Below, piece by piece: positions 9,479 to 18,236 of a stretch of 64,000 bases of DNA; positions within the stretch are counted from its first letter, which is position 1, and every line of letters starts with the position of its first letter. The stretch is taken from NCBI GenBank assembly GCA_964464595.1, contig CAYXGW010000003.1, forward strand, positions 71,852 to 135,851, written 5' to 3'. The notes below the pieces were generated by a model. It searched no databases. It was not told the DNA's origin and saw nothing but the letters and a program-made list of their open reading frames with translations. A program made the position numbers and the translations under genes. This DNA is from JADFJB01 sp964464595 (GTDB lineage: Bacteria; Zhuqueibacterota; JdFR-76; DREG01).

Positions 9479-12052
9479 ATGAAGTGGATCTCTTACATCA
9501 TTCTATTGCAGATCGGAGGTTCTTTATCTGCGCAAACGCCCCCTGATACATTACGCAATTATACATATACGGAACAACCGGATATCGATACTACAATTGA
9601 TTATCGTGCGCATAATGTCAATATTGAAGGAGCTTCCCAAATAACTCGCTTGTCTGGCAACGCTGAAGTAAAGTACCAAGGGATGCAATTAAATGCTGGA
9701 TTAATAACAATCGATTGGAAGCTGAACACCCTTATTGCCGAACCGATGTTGGACACAGTTGCTACCGCGGGCAAAAATGGCGGTGAACCGAAATGGGTCG
9801 GCTACCCGGTATTTATTGAGAATGGCCAGGAAATGGTAGGCGAAAAGATCGTCTATAATTTCATCACCCAAAAGGGTCGGGTCACAAAAGGGCGTACTAA
9901 ATTTGAAGAGGGGTACTATATCGGATCAACAGTGAAAATTAATACGAAAGATGAAATTTTTGTGAAGGGTGGAAAATTTAGTACCTGCAGTTTACCGGAT
10001 CCGCACTTTTATTTTAAAAGTAATAAGATGAAAATGATTCCTCAAGATCGGGTGATTGCGAAGCCGATCGTGCTGTATATTCGTGGAATTCCCCTGATGG
10101 CTTTGCCATATGGTGTCTTTCCGAATAACAAAGGCAGGCACTCAGGAATATTGGTTCCCCGTTATGGCCAGAGTTCTTTTGAGGGAAGATATCTTCGTGG
10201 ACTTGGTTATTACTGGGCTGCAAGCCAGTACTGGGATACAAGAATAGAATTAGATTTTTTTGAAAAAACCGGTATCATGGTGCATTCAACCACAAATTAT
10301 GCTCTGCGCTATTTGTTAAATGGGTCCATATCAGGATCGATTGTACGTAAGAATTTTGGTACACAAAAGGAGCGGCGCTGGGACGTTAGTTTCAGACACT
10401 CTCAAACGATTTCGCCAACAATGAGAATCAGTGCCGGTGGTTCTTTTGTGAGTGATGCGAGTTACTATCAGGACTTCAGTGCTAATCGCGAGCAAAGACT
10501 TACAAGACAAATTCGCTCGAATGCAACCTTAACCAAGAGTTGGCCTAAGAGCCGAAACAGCCTGACGGTTAATTTATCCCGCAGCCAATTTCTAGACACA
10601 AATAATTTCACCGAAACGTTTCCCCAGGTAAATTTTCGACATGGCCAAGAACCTCTGGTCAATTTATTTCGGTCAAAGAAGAATTCATCAAGCCCTTCAA
10701 GTGAAAAGAGATGGTTTGAAAACATTTATTTTTCCTACAACAACCAGATGATAAACCGGCGGTCAAAAACTCGCTCAATTAAAGAGAGTACTATCGTTCA
10801 AACCGATACCTCGTTTACTCAGAACGACACTACCTTTAATATCGACAAATTCGCTGGAGTTGAGCATAACCTCAGTTTTTCTGCGCCATTACGATTGTTT
10901 AAGTATTTCTCATTTTCTCAAAATCTCAGGTATGAAGAGATCTGGCAAGATCGTAAAAAAGAGTATTTTTTGGATGAAGAAACCAATACAATAAACTCTC
11001 GTGAAGAAAATGGATTTTCAGTCAGGCGAACATTTAGTACTAGTATTAGCGCAAACACCAAGTTATATGGTATGTTCCAAACCAGTAAGTGGGGAGGTGT
11101 TTCGATTCGACATGTTATGACCCCCAATATTTCCTTTCAATTTCAACCTGATTTTTCCAATCCGGATTATGGTTATTACCAGGAAGTTCAGGATTCATCT
11201 GGCAATATTGTCAGGAAAGACCGGTTTAGCGGCAGCTTCTTTGGTTCAACACCATTTTTTGGACAGAAAAGTATTGCATTGAGTTTGCATAATTTATTTC
11301 AAATGAAAACCGGAAGCGGAGAAAATGAAAAGAAATTTGATTTATTTAGCTATAGTTTATCCACGAGTCACAATTTCAAATTAGACTCTTTGAATTGGTC
11401 TGGTATTTCATCCAATCTCAGGGTAAGTCCCAGCCGAATATTTAATTTAACATTAAGCATGGGGCACACACTCTACAAATATGAAATGAATGGCCAGGTC
11501 AATAAATTCTTGTATAAAGAAAACCCCTGGAAACCGGTGCGATTAACGAATATTAATATTTCCTCTTCCTTAAGATTGGATAATAAAACATTTGGTTCTG
11601 GCAAACGAGAAACGACAACAACAGTAGATTCCGTTGCAGGGGATTTGCTGGATCGAACACAACCCACTAGAAACCGCTTTGAAAATGCAGGGGAGATCCG
11701 CCTAGCAGGAAAAATACCATGGCAGGCTAATTTTTCTTTCAGCTATCAAGTGTCAAAGTTCAATCCGAACGTTTCCTCAAAAACAATTTGGCTGAATATG
11801 CGCGGTAACATGCAGTTGACAAAAAATTGGCGCATAAATTATAATGCAAGATATGATCTTAAAAAACAGATTATGGTTGCCCAGGATATATCCATTTATC
11901 GAGATTTGCACTGTTGGGAGGCGAGTTTTTCATGGACACCAACTGGACCCTACAAGCGATTTTACTTCAAGATTAATATCAAGGCCAGTTTATTGAGTGA
12001 TATTAAATTAGAAAAGCGCAGCGGCCGCTCGACGATTTATGGTTACCAATGA
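9479..12052 (+). CDS. lptD: LPS-assembly protein LptD (OstA-like), outer membrane
   Basis: Outer-membrane translocon for lipopolysaccharide. A signal peptide covers about residues 1-18 (ends SLSAQ). It is followed by an OstA-type beta-jellyroll near 35-160, with the repeated pattern NVNIEGASQITRLSGNAEV and IDWKLNTLIAEP. The linker KPIVLYIRGIPLMALPYGVFP with NKGRHSGILVPRYG is the hallmark of LptD in Bacteroidetes-type genomes. The rest alternates aromatic and polar residues as expected for a large barrel. The 857 residues are in family range. It begins six bases after the ROK kinase stop. Its presence indicates an LPS-containing outer membrane. Confidence 0.88.
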   Translation: MKWISYIILLQIGGSLSAQTPPDTLRNYTYTEQPDIDTTIDYRAHNVNIEGASQITRLSGNAEVKYQGMQLNAGLITIDWKLNTLIAEPMLDTVATAGKNGGEPKWVGYPVFIENGQEMVGEKIVYNFITQKGRVTKGRTKFEEGYYIGSTVKINTKDEIFVKGGKFSTCSLPDPHFYFKSNKMKMIPQDRVIAKPIVLYIRGIPLMALPYGVFPNNKGRHSGILVPRYGQSSFEGRYLRGLGYYWAASQYWDTRIELDFFEKTGIMVHSTTNYALRYLLNGSISGSIVRKNFGTQKERRWDVSFRHSQTISPTMRISAGGSFVSDASYYQDFSANREQRLTRQIRSNATLTKSWPKSRNSLTVNLSRSQFLDTNNFTETFPQVNFRHGQEPLVNLFRSKKNSSSPSSEKRWFENIYFSYNNQMINRRSKTRSIKESTIVQTDTSFTQNDTTFNIDKFAGVEHNLSFSAPLRLFKYFSFSQNLRYEEIWQDRKKEYFLDEETNTINSREENGFSVRRTFSTSISANTKLYGMFQTSKWGGVSIRHVMTPNISFQFQPDFSNPDYGYYQEVQDSSGNIVRKDRFSGSFFGSTPFFGQKSIALSLHNLFQMKTGSGENEKKFDLFSYSLSTSHNFKLDSLNWSGISSNLRVSPSRIFNLTLSMGHTLYKYEMNGQVNKFLYKENPWKPVRLTNINISSSLRLDNKTFGSGKRETTTTVDSVAGDLLDRTQPTRNRFENAGEIRLAGKIPWQANFSFSYQVSKFNPNVSSKTIWLNMRGNMQLTKNWRINYNARYDLKKQIMVAQDISIYRDLHCWEASFSWTPTGPYKRFYFKINIKASLLSDIKLEKRSGRSTIYGYQ

Positions 12053-12239
12053 TCGAAGTTTTTGTGAAAGCACTTTTAACTGCGGATTAACGGACTATCA
12101 CAGATCAAAAAAATCGATAAATGTCATTTAGGAGGATGTGTTCTCAGCCCGTCGAAGGGAATAAATTATTAACATCATGAAAGCTGCTATTTTTTAACAA
12201 TCTGCTTGCAGAAAAACATCATAGAATACCAGCTTGTAA

Positions 12240-12842
12240 CTACCTCCCCGAACCCTGCCGTATATGATGGACGTAACCCTTTTCTTTTAAAATCCTTTTC
12301 AATATTTCCCGGGCTCGGAAAATTCTAGCTTTAACAGTTCCAATTGGAATTTCCAGAGTTTCACTAATTTCTTCGTAAGATTTATCATCCCGATGCCGCA
12401 TGTTAATAACGGTTTTATATTTTCCAGGTAAATCTTCCACGGCATCTAAAATGATAGAAGTATGTTCGCTAGCGATTGTAAAGCTTTCGGGGCTATAGCT
12501 ATCATCGGGATAATCTCGCTGCACGGCGCCATCCTTTGTTTGGATAGGCGTATCAAGAGAATATGTGCGGAGTTTCTTCTTCCTTAATGTGTCGATGCAA
12601 TGATTTGTCGCTATTTTAAACAACCAGGTAGAAAAAGCAAATTCTTCGTTAAAGGATGCCAACGCATTATAGGCTTTGATAAATGTTTCTTGAACAATAT
12701 CTTCGGTAACTTGCGGGTTTTCGATCATTCGGTAAACCAGATTGTAAACGCTTTGACGATATCTTTTCATGAGCTCGTCATATGCATGATCTTCGCCAGC
12801 CAGCACTCTATGAATTAATAGTCGATCAATTTCCTGAATCAA
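12240..12842 (-). CDS. ECF-type RNA polymerase sigma factor (SigE/RpoE-like)
   Basis: A 200-residue alternative sigma factor. Region 2 spans about residues 18-88 (YDELMKRYRQSVYNLVYRMI, then the core-binding and -10 helices ending CIDTLRKKK). Region 4 spans about 130-185 (LPGKYKTVINMRH, then SYEEISETLEIPIGTVKARI, the -35 helix-turn-helix). There is no region 3, as expected for ECF factors. The start used is TTG at 12842; no ATG lies in frame upstream before a stop, and the Shine-Dalgarno site is weak. No anti-sigma gene is next to it, so its signal is unknown. It is convergent with lptD and divergent from acpS. Confidence 0.9.
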   Translation of the reverse strand: MIQEIDRLLIHRVLAGEDHAYDELMKRYRQSVYNLVYRMIENPQVTEDIVQETFIKAYNALASFNEEFAFSTWLFKIATNHCIDTLRKKKLRTYSLDTPIQTKDGAVQRDYPDDSYSPESFTIASEHTSIILDAVEDLPGKYKTVINMRHRDDKSYEEISETLEIPIGTVKARIFRAREILKRILKEKGYVHHIRQGSGR

Positions 12843-12979
12843 AACACACTCAATTGAATGATAATAATTCCATTAAAGTAAAGTATATTCATGATTATAT
12901 CAAGCGTATTATAGCAAATTACTTGCATAAACTGAGCTTTTGTCTTATCCTTTTTTTACGAATTCCTAATGGAGATATA

Positions 12980-13348
12980 TTGAAGGCTATTGGAGTTGAT
13001 ATAATAGAAATTGAACGAATTCAGCTGATGACCAATAAATATGGTCTGCGTTTTTTGCGTAAGATTTTTACAGAACGAGAATTGGATTACTGCAGGCTTT
13101 CCGATGGTAGCTATCGAGTTAATTCATTAGCTGCAAGATTTGCAGCAAAAGAAGCTTTTTATAAAGCGGCAAACCAGATTGTAAAACAAACTATTTTATG
13201 GCACGATTGTGAAATCATTAATAATAAAAACGGGACACCCCAAATCTGTTTTAATTCAAATACAATAAATGAATTGATGGAAACGACCATTCACCTGTCC
13301 TTATCACATAGCTGCGATTATGCTATTGCTTTCGTTGTAATTGAATGA
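12980..13348 (+). CDS. acpS: Holo-[acyl-carrier-protein] synthase
   Basis: Transfers 4'-phosphopantetheine from CoA to the serine of acyl carrier protein. The 122-residue protein starts at TTG 12980, with GGAG at 12971-12974. An upstream start at 12782 would add 66 unrelated residues and overlap the sigma gene, so I reject it. The magnesium-binding Asp7 lies in KAIGVDIIEIER. The second signature is FAAKEAFYKA with the catalytic Glu58, and the C-terminal HLSLSHSCDYAIAFVV completes the AcpS pattern. It is followed at once by nnr, whose TTG 13341 would overlap it, although ATG 13362 is preferred. Confidence 0.93.
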   Translation: MKAIGVDIIEIERIQLMTNKYGLRFLRKIFTERELDYCRLSDGSYRVNSLAARFAAKEAFYKAANQIVKQTILWHDCEIINNKNGTPQICFNSNTINELMETTIHLSLSHSCDYAIAFVVIE

Positions 13349-13361
13349 AAAGAAGATAATC

Positions 13362-14957
13362 ATGGAATATATACTCTCTGTTGAAGAAATGCATAAAACA
13401 GATCAAATGGCTATTGAGACATTGGGTATTCCCGGGTTAATTTTAATGGAAAACGCAGGGTTAAAAGCTGCCCAGCATATCGCACAAAAGTTTCATCCGA
13501 TTGTCGGCAAATCCATTGGAATATTTTGTGGTAAAGGTAACAACGGCGGTGATGGGTTTGTTATTGGCAGACATCTGAACATAATGGGAGCAACCACATA
13601 TTTTTGGCTGGTCGGTAAAAAATCGGAAGTTACCGGGGATGCGAAGACCAACCTGGACATCGTAGCAAAGTTAGGATTACCCATTACCGAGCTTTTATCC
13701 TGGGATCCGAATTTGAATCTACAATCTTATGATATACTGATCGATGGGTTGTTAGGGACAGGATTAAAAGGAGATGTTCGGGGAATTTTTTTGGATATAA
13801 TTGAAAAAATAAATTCTCATAAAGGCAATGTTGTGGCAGTGGATGCACCCACTGGATTAGATTGCGATACAGGCAAAATTCTGGGCAGATGTGTTGAAGC
13901 CAATTTAACCGTAACAATGGGAAATGTAAAAACCGGGATGCTGTTGTACCCGGGAAAAAAGTATGTTGGAGAGCTAACTATTGCGGATTTGAATGTTCCG
14001 GAGTTTGTTTTGGAAAAAATGGGTTCTCAGGCATTTTTGCCTCAAATAAGTGATTATAAAAAAATGCTTCCGGACCGGCCTGATAATGCCTATAAAAATC
14101 AATTCGGCAAAATACTGGTTTTAGCAGGATCTACGGGGCTATCAGGGGCAGCAATGCTGTGCTCAAATGCAGCCTTAAGATCAGGCACCGGAATGGTTAT
14201 GTTAGGATGTCCAAGAAGTTTAAATGCTATATTTGAAACCGCATTGCAAGAAGTTATGACGGTTCCGTTGCAGGAAACAGACACTGGAAGTATTTCAGCT
14301 ATTGCTTATGATGAGCTGCAGGAAGCATTGAAATGGAGCAGCGTTTTAGCGGTTGGACCCGGGTTATCCACCCATTCTGAAACAAAGGCATTTGTACATC
14401 GTGTGCTAAAAGAACAGTCGTATCCTATTGTAATTGATGCCGATGGTTTGAATTGTATTGCTGATGATATAATTTTATTGAGAGATTATGAGGATGATAT
14501 GATTATCACACCACACGTGGGTGAGCTGGCTCGTTTATGTAAAATTTCTTCAGAGGAAATCCTCAAAAATCCTGTAGAAATTGTGCGGGAATTTGCGAAA
14601 AAATGGCAAGTGGTTCTCTTATTAAAAGGAGCGCCGACAATTATCGGTGATTCAAATGGAAAGATCTTTTTCAATATTAGCGGAAATTCAGGTATGGCAA
14701 CTGCCGGCGCCGGAGATGTATTAACTGGAATTATTGCAGGTTTATTAGGCCAGAGATTAACGACCATCGATGCTGCAGTTTTGGGCGCCTATCTCCATGG
14801 ACTAGCTGGGGATCGCGCGGCATTGCAATTGGGTCAAAGAGGAATGCTCGCCGGAGATATTGTGGACAATATTTCTCAAGTTCTTGCAGACTTGGAAACC
14901 CCGGAAGTAGATCTTGTTTCAGAGTATTCACAGCCGAAGATTGAACGAATCTATTAG
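13362..14957 (+). CDS. nnr: Bifunctional NAD(P)H-hydrate repair enzyme
   Basis: Repairs hydrated NADH and NADPH. The N-terminal YjeF_N domain (about residues 1-215) is the epimerase, with GKGNNGGDGFVIGRHL and the active-site region DGLLGTGLKGDVRG. The C-terminal ribokinase-like domain (about 230-510) is the ADP-dependent dehydratase, with VGPGLSTHSET, VIDADGLN, ITPHVGELARL and NSGMATAGAGDVLTG, the last carrying the catalytic Asp. Starting at ATG 13362 gives 531 residues; a TTG at 13341 would overlap acpS by eight bases. acpS-nnr is a very common bacterial gene pair. The stop TAG is followed in the same frame by the VanZ-like gene. Confidence 0.94.
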   Translation: MEYILSVEEMHKTDQMAIETLGIPGLILMENAGLKAAQHIAQKFHPIVGKSIGIFCGKGNNGGDGFVIGRHLNIMGATTYFWLVGKKSEVTGDAKTNLDIVAKLGLPITELLSWDPNLNLQSYDILIDGLLGTGLKGDVRGIFLDIIEKINSHKGNVVAVDAPTGLDCDTGKILGRCVEANLTVTMGNVKTGMLLYPGKKYVGELTIADLNVPEFVLEKMGSQAFLPQISDYKKMLPDRPDNAYKNQFGKILVLAGSTGLSGAAMLCSNAALRSGTGMVMLGCPRSLNAIFETALQEVMTVPLQETDTGSISAIAYDELQEALKWSSVLAVGPGLSTHSETKAFVHRVLKEQSYPIVIDADGLNCIADDIILLRDYEDDMIITPHVGELARLCKISSEEILKNPVEIVREFAKKWQVVLLLKGAPTIIGDSNGKIFFNISGNSGMATAGAGDVLTGIIAGLLGQRLTTIDAAVLGAYLHGLAGDRAALQLGQRGMLAGDIVDNISQVLADLETPEVDLVSEYSQPKIERIY

Positions 14958-14969
14958 CGACAAGGAGTA

Positions 14970-15353
14970 ATTTCAGAAATCGAAAAAAGAAATATCTTTA
15001 AGGTTCTATTCTTTGTTTTTCCAGTTATTTTCTATGCCGGTGTAATTTATTATCTTTCATCATTTCAAGGCGGCTTTCCGGCAATTAGCTTTAAAATAAG
15101 CGACAAAATATTACACATCATTGAATTCTTCATTTTGGGTTGGCTAACCGCCAGGGCATTTCATTTTGGAAGAATGGAATCCATTTCCCAAAAGCTACTG
15201 CTCGTTTCGATTATTTCAGGAATTCTCTACGGCGCCTCCGATGAAATCCATCAATACTTTGTTCCCGGTAGATCAAACGAATGGTTTGATTGGTTTGCCG
15301 ATTGTATCGGGGTTATTTTAGGTGTTATGGTATACCTGCGTTACCACAAATGA
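14970..15353 (+). CDS. VanZ-family membrane protein, non-canonical start
   Basis: A small four-helix membrane protein of about 127 residues. The VanZ signature is visible: a conserved SDKILHIIEFFILG segment, then SGILYGASDEIHQYFVPGRSNEWFDWFADCIGVILG. Members include the teicoplanin-resistance protein VanZ, though most copies have no known role. The first ATG, GTG or TTG in frame is TTG 15135, inside the second membrane helix, so it would remove half of the domain. The frame is open back to the nnr stop. AAGGAG sits at 14962-14967, and the possible initiators are ATT 14970 (spacing 2) or ATC 14979 (spacing 11). I give 14970 as the outer limit. The protein assignment is firm; the start is not. 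Confidence 0.75.
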   Translation: MSEIEKRNIFKVLFFVFPVIFYAGVIYYLSSFQGGFPAISFKISDKILHIIEFFILGWLTARAFHFGRMESISQKLLLVSIISGILYGASDEIHQYFVPGRSNEWFDWFADCIGVILGVMVYLRYHK

Positions 15354-15378
15354 AAAGTAGAATCTTTCGGTTTTCTGA

Positions 15379-16641
15379 ATGATCCAACTTACTAAAGGAT
15401 ATGAGTTGAGAGAAGCAGATTTTGAAACGACCAGCAACAGCGAAAACAGGTTGTACTATGATGACAGTTATTTAACGGAGTTCCAGGCCAACCTTGTTGA
15501 ACAATTTCGTAAGGGAGGTTGCTTTGCTGTTGTTTTAGATCAAACGGCTTTTTATCCTACTTCAGGAGGACAAATGCATGACCTTGGCACATTGAATGGT
15601 CAGCCCGTGTTGGAAGTGCTGGAAGAAGGAGATATGGTTCTTCATTTATTGGATAATCCGCTCAAAGAGAATGAGATAACCGGAAAAATAGACTGGTATC
15701 GCCGTTATATTTTTATGCAGCAGCACACCGCTTTTCATATTTTAGCGCAGACATTTGAGCGCTTCCGTGTCGATACGCTGTCTTCCTATCTTGGCGAAAC
15801 AAAGAGTACTATCGAGGTACGGTTAAAGGAATTTTCATGGGAAAAAGCCCTGGAGATAGAGGAGTATTCAAATCGAATCGTATTTGAAAATAGATTGGTT
15901 GAAAGCACCTGGGTTAAGCATAATCAATTAGAGTCTTTAAATCTCCGTAAGTTTCCACCCAAAATGGATCGGCCAATACGCCTCGTTTCAATAAAAGATT
16001 TTGATTTGGATCCATGCGGAGGAACCCATGTTAAAACCACCGGCGAAGCGGGAATGATAAAAATGTTATCCTGGGAAAAAGTCCGTGGAAATATCCGGAT
16101 TACATTTCAAGCCGGTTGGAGGGCACTTGAGGATTATCAAAATCGTGTCATAACTACTCAAAAAATTGCCCGGAACTTGTCGTTAACCGATCCCGAAATG
16201 GCTGACGAAGTGATCGCTTTGAAAGCCAACCTTGCAGAACGTGAGAAACAGCTTCGAAAAATGGCGGAAGATTTATTGTTGTTTGAAGCAAAAGAAATCG
16301 TTGCCCGGTGGCGAAAAATAAAGGAAGACATTTTACAATTGGGATATGAGCAAAAAGCTACACAAGATCTAAAATTTCTGTCGCGTGTTGTTAGTAAAGA
16401 AATTCCCTGTGTTGTTATATTCCATACAAACCAGGATCCGATTACTATCATTGTGGCGTGTAGTAAAGTAGATTCTCCGAATTTACTTCCAATTATATCC
16501 ACACTTCAACAAAGTATGGAGGTTAAAGGTGGTGGACAGAGCAAATTCATTGAGATTCATGGAGTAACAAAATCAAACAAACTGGAAGTTTTGCAGATAA
16601 TTAGAGATTTTTTGGTTTCAGAAGAAACAAACAATGATTGA
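15379..16641 (+). CDS. Alanyl-tRNA editing protein, AlaX long form with DHHA1 domain
   Basis: A free-standing trans-editing hydrolase that removes Ser (or Gly) mischarged on tRNA-Ala. The 420 residues lack the catalytic synthetase domain. The beta-barrel-like part has TAFYPTSGGQ near residue 57. The zinc site is complete: HTAFH with His116 and His120, and CGGTH with Cys213 and His217. A helical linker (about 250-310) is followed by a DHHA1-like C-terminal domain with KGGGQSKF..EIHG, the substrate-binding glycine motif. This is the AlaX-L architecture. The ATG at 15379 has only a weak ribosome site. The gene sits 25 bases after the VanZ gene and overlaps the region of the next gene's purine-rich leader. 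Confidence 0.88.
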   Translation: MIQLTKGYELREADFETTSNSENRLYYDDSYLTEFQANLVEQFRKGGCFAVVLDQTAFYPTSGGQMHDLGTLNGQPVLEVLEEGDMVLHLLDNPLKENEITGKIDWYRRYIFMQQHTAFHILAQTFERFRVDTLSSYLGETKSTIEVRLKEFSWEKALEIEEYSNRIVFENRLVESTWVKHNQLESLNLRKFPPKMDRPIRLVSIKDFDLDPCGGTHVKTTGEAGMIKMLSWEKVRGNIRITFQAGWRALEDYQNRVITTQKIARNLSLTDPEMADEVIALKANLAEREKQLRKMAEDLLLFEAKEIVARWRKIKEDILQLGYEQKATQDLKFLSRVVSKEIPCVVIFHTNQDPITIIVACSKVDSPNLLPIISTLQQSMEVKGGGQSKFIEIHGVTKSNKLEVLQIIRDFLVSEETNND

Positions 16642-16652
16642 TGGAGGGTTCT

Positions 16653-17003
16653 ATGCTGGTGAAAAAAATGGAAAATGTTAATTTGAGAGAAGTAAATATG
16701 AAAGGCGCAGAGAAGGTTAAAATGCGCCTGTTGCTTTCTGAAGAAGATGGCGCACCGAATTTCAGGATGCGGCTATTTGAAGTCGATGAAAACGGATGTT
16801 CACCCTTTCATTTTCATGATTATGAACATGAAGTGCTGGTTCTTGAAGGAAAAGGTGAATTGATCGGGAAAGACAAAAAGCACGATCTAAATCCTGGAGA
16901 TGTTGTATTGGTTGCTCCTAATGAAAAGCATCAATTTCGCAATACCGGCTCTGATAAATTCAAATTTATCTGCCTGATTCCCAATGTGGAAACTATAAAA
17001 TAA
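16653..17003 (+). CDS. Cupin-domain protein
   Basis: A 116-residue single-domain cupin. Motif 1 is FHFHDYEHEVLVLEGKGEL (metal-ligand His, His, Glu and the Gly turn), and motif 2 is NPGDVVLVAPNEKHQFRN, with the closing His. All four usual metal ligands are present, so it probably binds a divalent metal. Small cupins of this kind serve as isomerases, dioxygenases or sensors, and the sequence does not decide. ATG 16653 is chosen because GGAGG (16643-16647) lies five bases upstream; an upstream TTG at 16638 has no site. It follows the AlaX gene by 11 bases and is probably in its operon. Confidence 0.85.
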   Translation: MLVKKMENVNLREVNMKGAEKVKMRLLLSEEDGAPNFRMRLFEVDENGCSPFHFHDYEHEVLVLEGKGELIGKDKKHDLNPGDVVLVAPNEKHQFRNTGSDKFKFICLIPNVETIK

Positions 17004-17362
17004 GGAACTAGAGTATATTTAATAACTTCATAAAACTAACCCATTTATTTACTGTTAAAATTGTTAATTGCTTTAAGTAATCTGGTTGATAGTTTCTTAC
17101 GAAATTACGAGAAAGTTTTAGCGCGGATTAATACAAAATCAACCCCCCAATACAAATTGTTATTCAAAGTGGATCCAAGTTCGTCGAAGGGAATTTTGCT
17201 TTAACATTAATTAAAGTTCCGAACTGCATAAACGTATAAGCAACAGTGATATCAGATTAATAAAAACAACCCTTGTTGTGCCGCTGTCTCACCAGGAACT
17301 TTTCCATCAAATTTGGGGTTAAAAACAAAGTTCGACTAAATATTAAAATGAAAAACATTTTG

Positions 17363-17391
17363 TTGCAACCTTGAGATCAAAACCTTATATT
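17363..17391 (+). promoter_or_regulatory. Candidate sigma-70 promoter for the ferritin-like gene
   Basis: TTGCAA (17363-17368) and TATATT (17386-17391) with an exact 17-base spacer. Predicted transcription begins near 17398, giving a leader of about 105 bases. Confidence 0.6.
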
Positions 17392-17402
17392 GTATAAACG
17401 TT

Positions 17403-17426
17403 CAACTATGTATCTATATATAGTTG
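17403..17426 (+). promoter_or_regulatory. Leader hairpin upstream of the ferritin-like gene
   Basis: CAACTAT (17403-17409) pairs perfectly with ATAGTTG (17420-17426), and three further inner pairs including one G-U are possible. It would lie at the very 5' end of the predicted transcript, so it may stabilise the mRNA. A regulatory role is speculation. Confidence 0.4.
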
Positions 17427-17505
17427 TAGTTCCAGTTTTACAACCCGGATTAATCAGTCATAAAATTAAATATACTGCTGAACTTAAAATACTGAGGAGA
17501 GCAGA

Positions 17506-17988
17506 ATGACCTGGGAACAAATTGATGACCTGCAAGCCTTACGCATCGCCATCCAATCGGAAATGGATGCTTACCATTATTATAAAAAAGCCTTAAAATT
17601 ATTTAGGGATCAAGACTCTAAGGCTTTGTTATCAACGCTAGCAGATGTTGAAAGGAAACAACTCAAAAAACTGGAGCAGAAATATTCCAATCTTTCAGGA
17701 AAACGGCTGTTGTACATTAACTTGCCGCGAAGACGCGGATTTAAAAAGCCAATTGAACCGAATTCCACTGTTTTACAAATTCTTGAAACTGCGATCGAAC
17801 AGGAGCGAGAAAGTATCAACTTTTATAAAAAGGCGGCTCTACGCACAATCGACGCCAGGGGTAAGCAAATGCTGGAAGAATTAGCCGAAGAAGAAAAATA
17901 CCAGATTGATCTGCTCGAAACCGAATACAGGGTAAGGTTAAAAAACAAGCCGTCTTATAATAAGATGAAATTGGTAGATGTAAGCTGA
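17506..17988 (+). CDS. Ferritin-like/rubrerythrin-type four-helix protein with altered metal site
   Basis: A 160-residue helical protein with two matching halves. Each half has a Glu followed 30 residues later by ExxQ: Glu19 with Glu49-Arg-Lys-Gln52, and Glu100 with Glu130-Lys-Tyr-Gln133. Rubrerythrins and ferritin-like proteins have Glu and ExxH at these places, binding two irons. Both histidines are Gln here, while the helices EMDAYHYYKKA and ERESINFYKKAA keep the family look. There is no C-terminal rubredoxin domain. It may bind iron weakly or differently, or have a structural role. Strong TTGCAA/TATATT promoter upstream and GGAG near the ATG suggest separate, substantial expression. Confidence 0.75.
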   Translation: MTWEQIDDLQALRIAIQSEMDAYHYYKKALKLFRDQDSKALLSTLADVERKQLKKLEQKYSNLSGKRLLYINLPRRRGFKKPIEPNSTVLQILETAIEQERESINFYKKAALRTIDARGKQMLEELAEEEKYQIDLLETEYRVRLKNKPSYNKMKLVDVS

Positions 17989-18060
17989 TTTATTTTTTAC
18001 TTAATTTTGATTTAGCCATGAGCCTTCAGGGGGTTGATTGAAAGGTAATGTACAATAAAA

Positions 18061-18210
18061 TCAAAGCATGCTGAGTAGAGTCAAAGCATGTTTATTTGCC
18101 CCAACCAAACTTTTATCATCAAGTCGATTGTGTCCGATTTGGTTTGAAATCTGATTTGAGATTAGTAATTTGAAACCCAAGGGACAATGCGTACTTAATT
18201 TGAAACCCAA
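18061..18210. repeat. Short direct repeats upstream of nfo
   Basis: TCAAAGCATG occurs at 18061-18070 and 18081-18090. The 15-mer TAATTTGAAACCCAA occurs at 18166-18180 and 18196-18210, 30 bases apart. The pairs are exact. They could arise by slippage or mark protein-binding sites; nothing in the sequence decides. Confidence 0.55.
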
Positions 18211-18236
18211 AATTTGAAGGTTACTGAAAATAATTT

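Larger units (their letters stand above)
17004..17505. other. 502-bp intergenic region
   Basis: There is no credible ORF. The first part is featureless and AT-rich. A short GTCGAAGGGAAT-type motif at about 17182 also occurs at about 12150. The last 145 bases hold the promoter and leader hairpin listed separately. Confidence 0.6.

Noticed and set aside
12782..12979. N-terminal extension of AcpS by 66 residues
   Set aside because: The extension has no family similarity and overlaps the sigma gene; TTG 12980 has GGAG at good spacing and gives the normal length.
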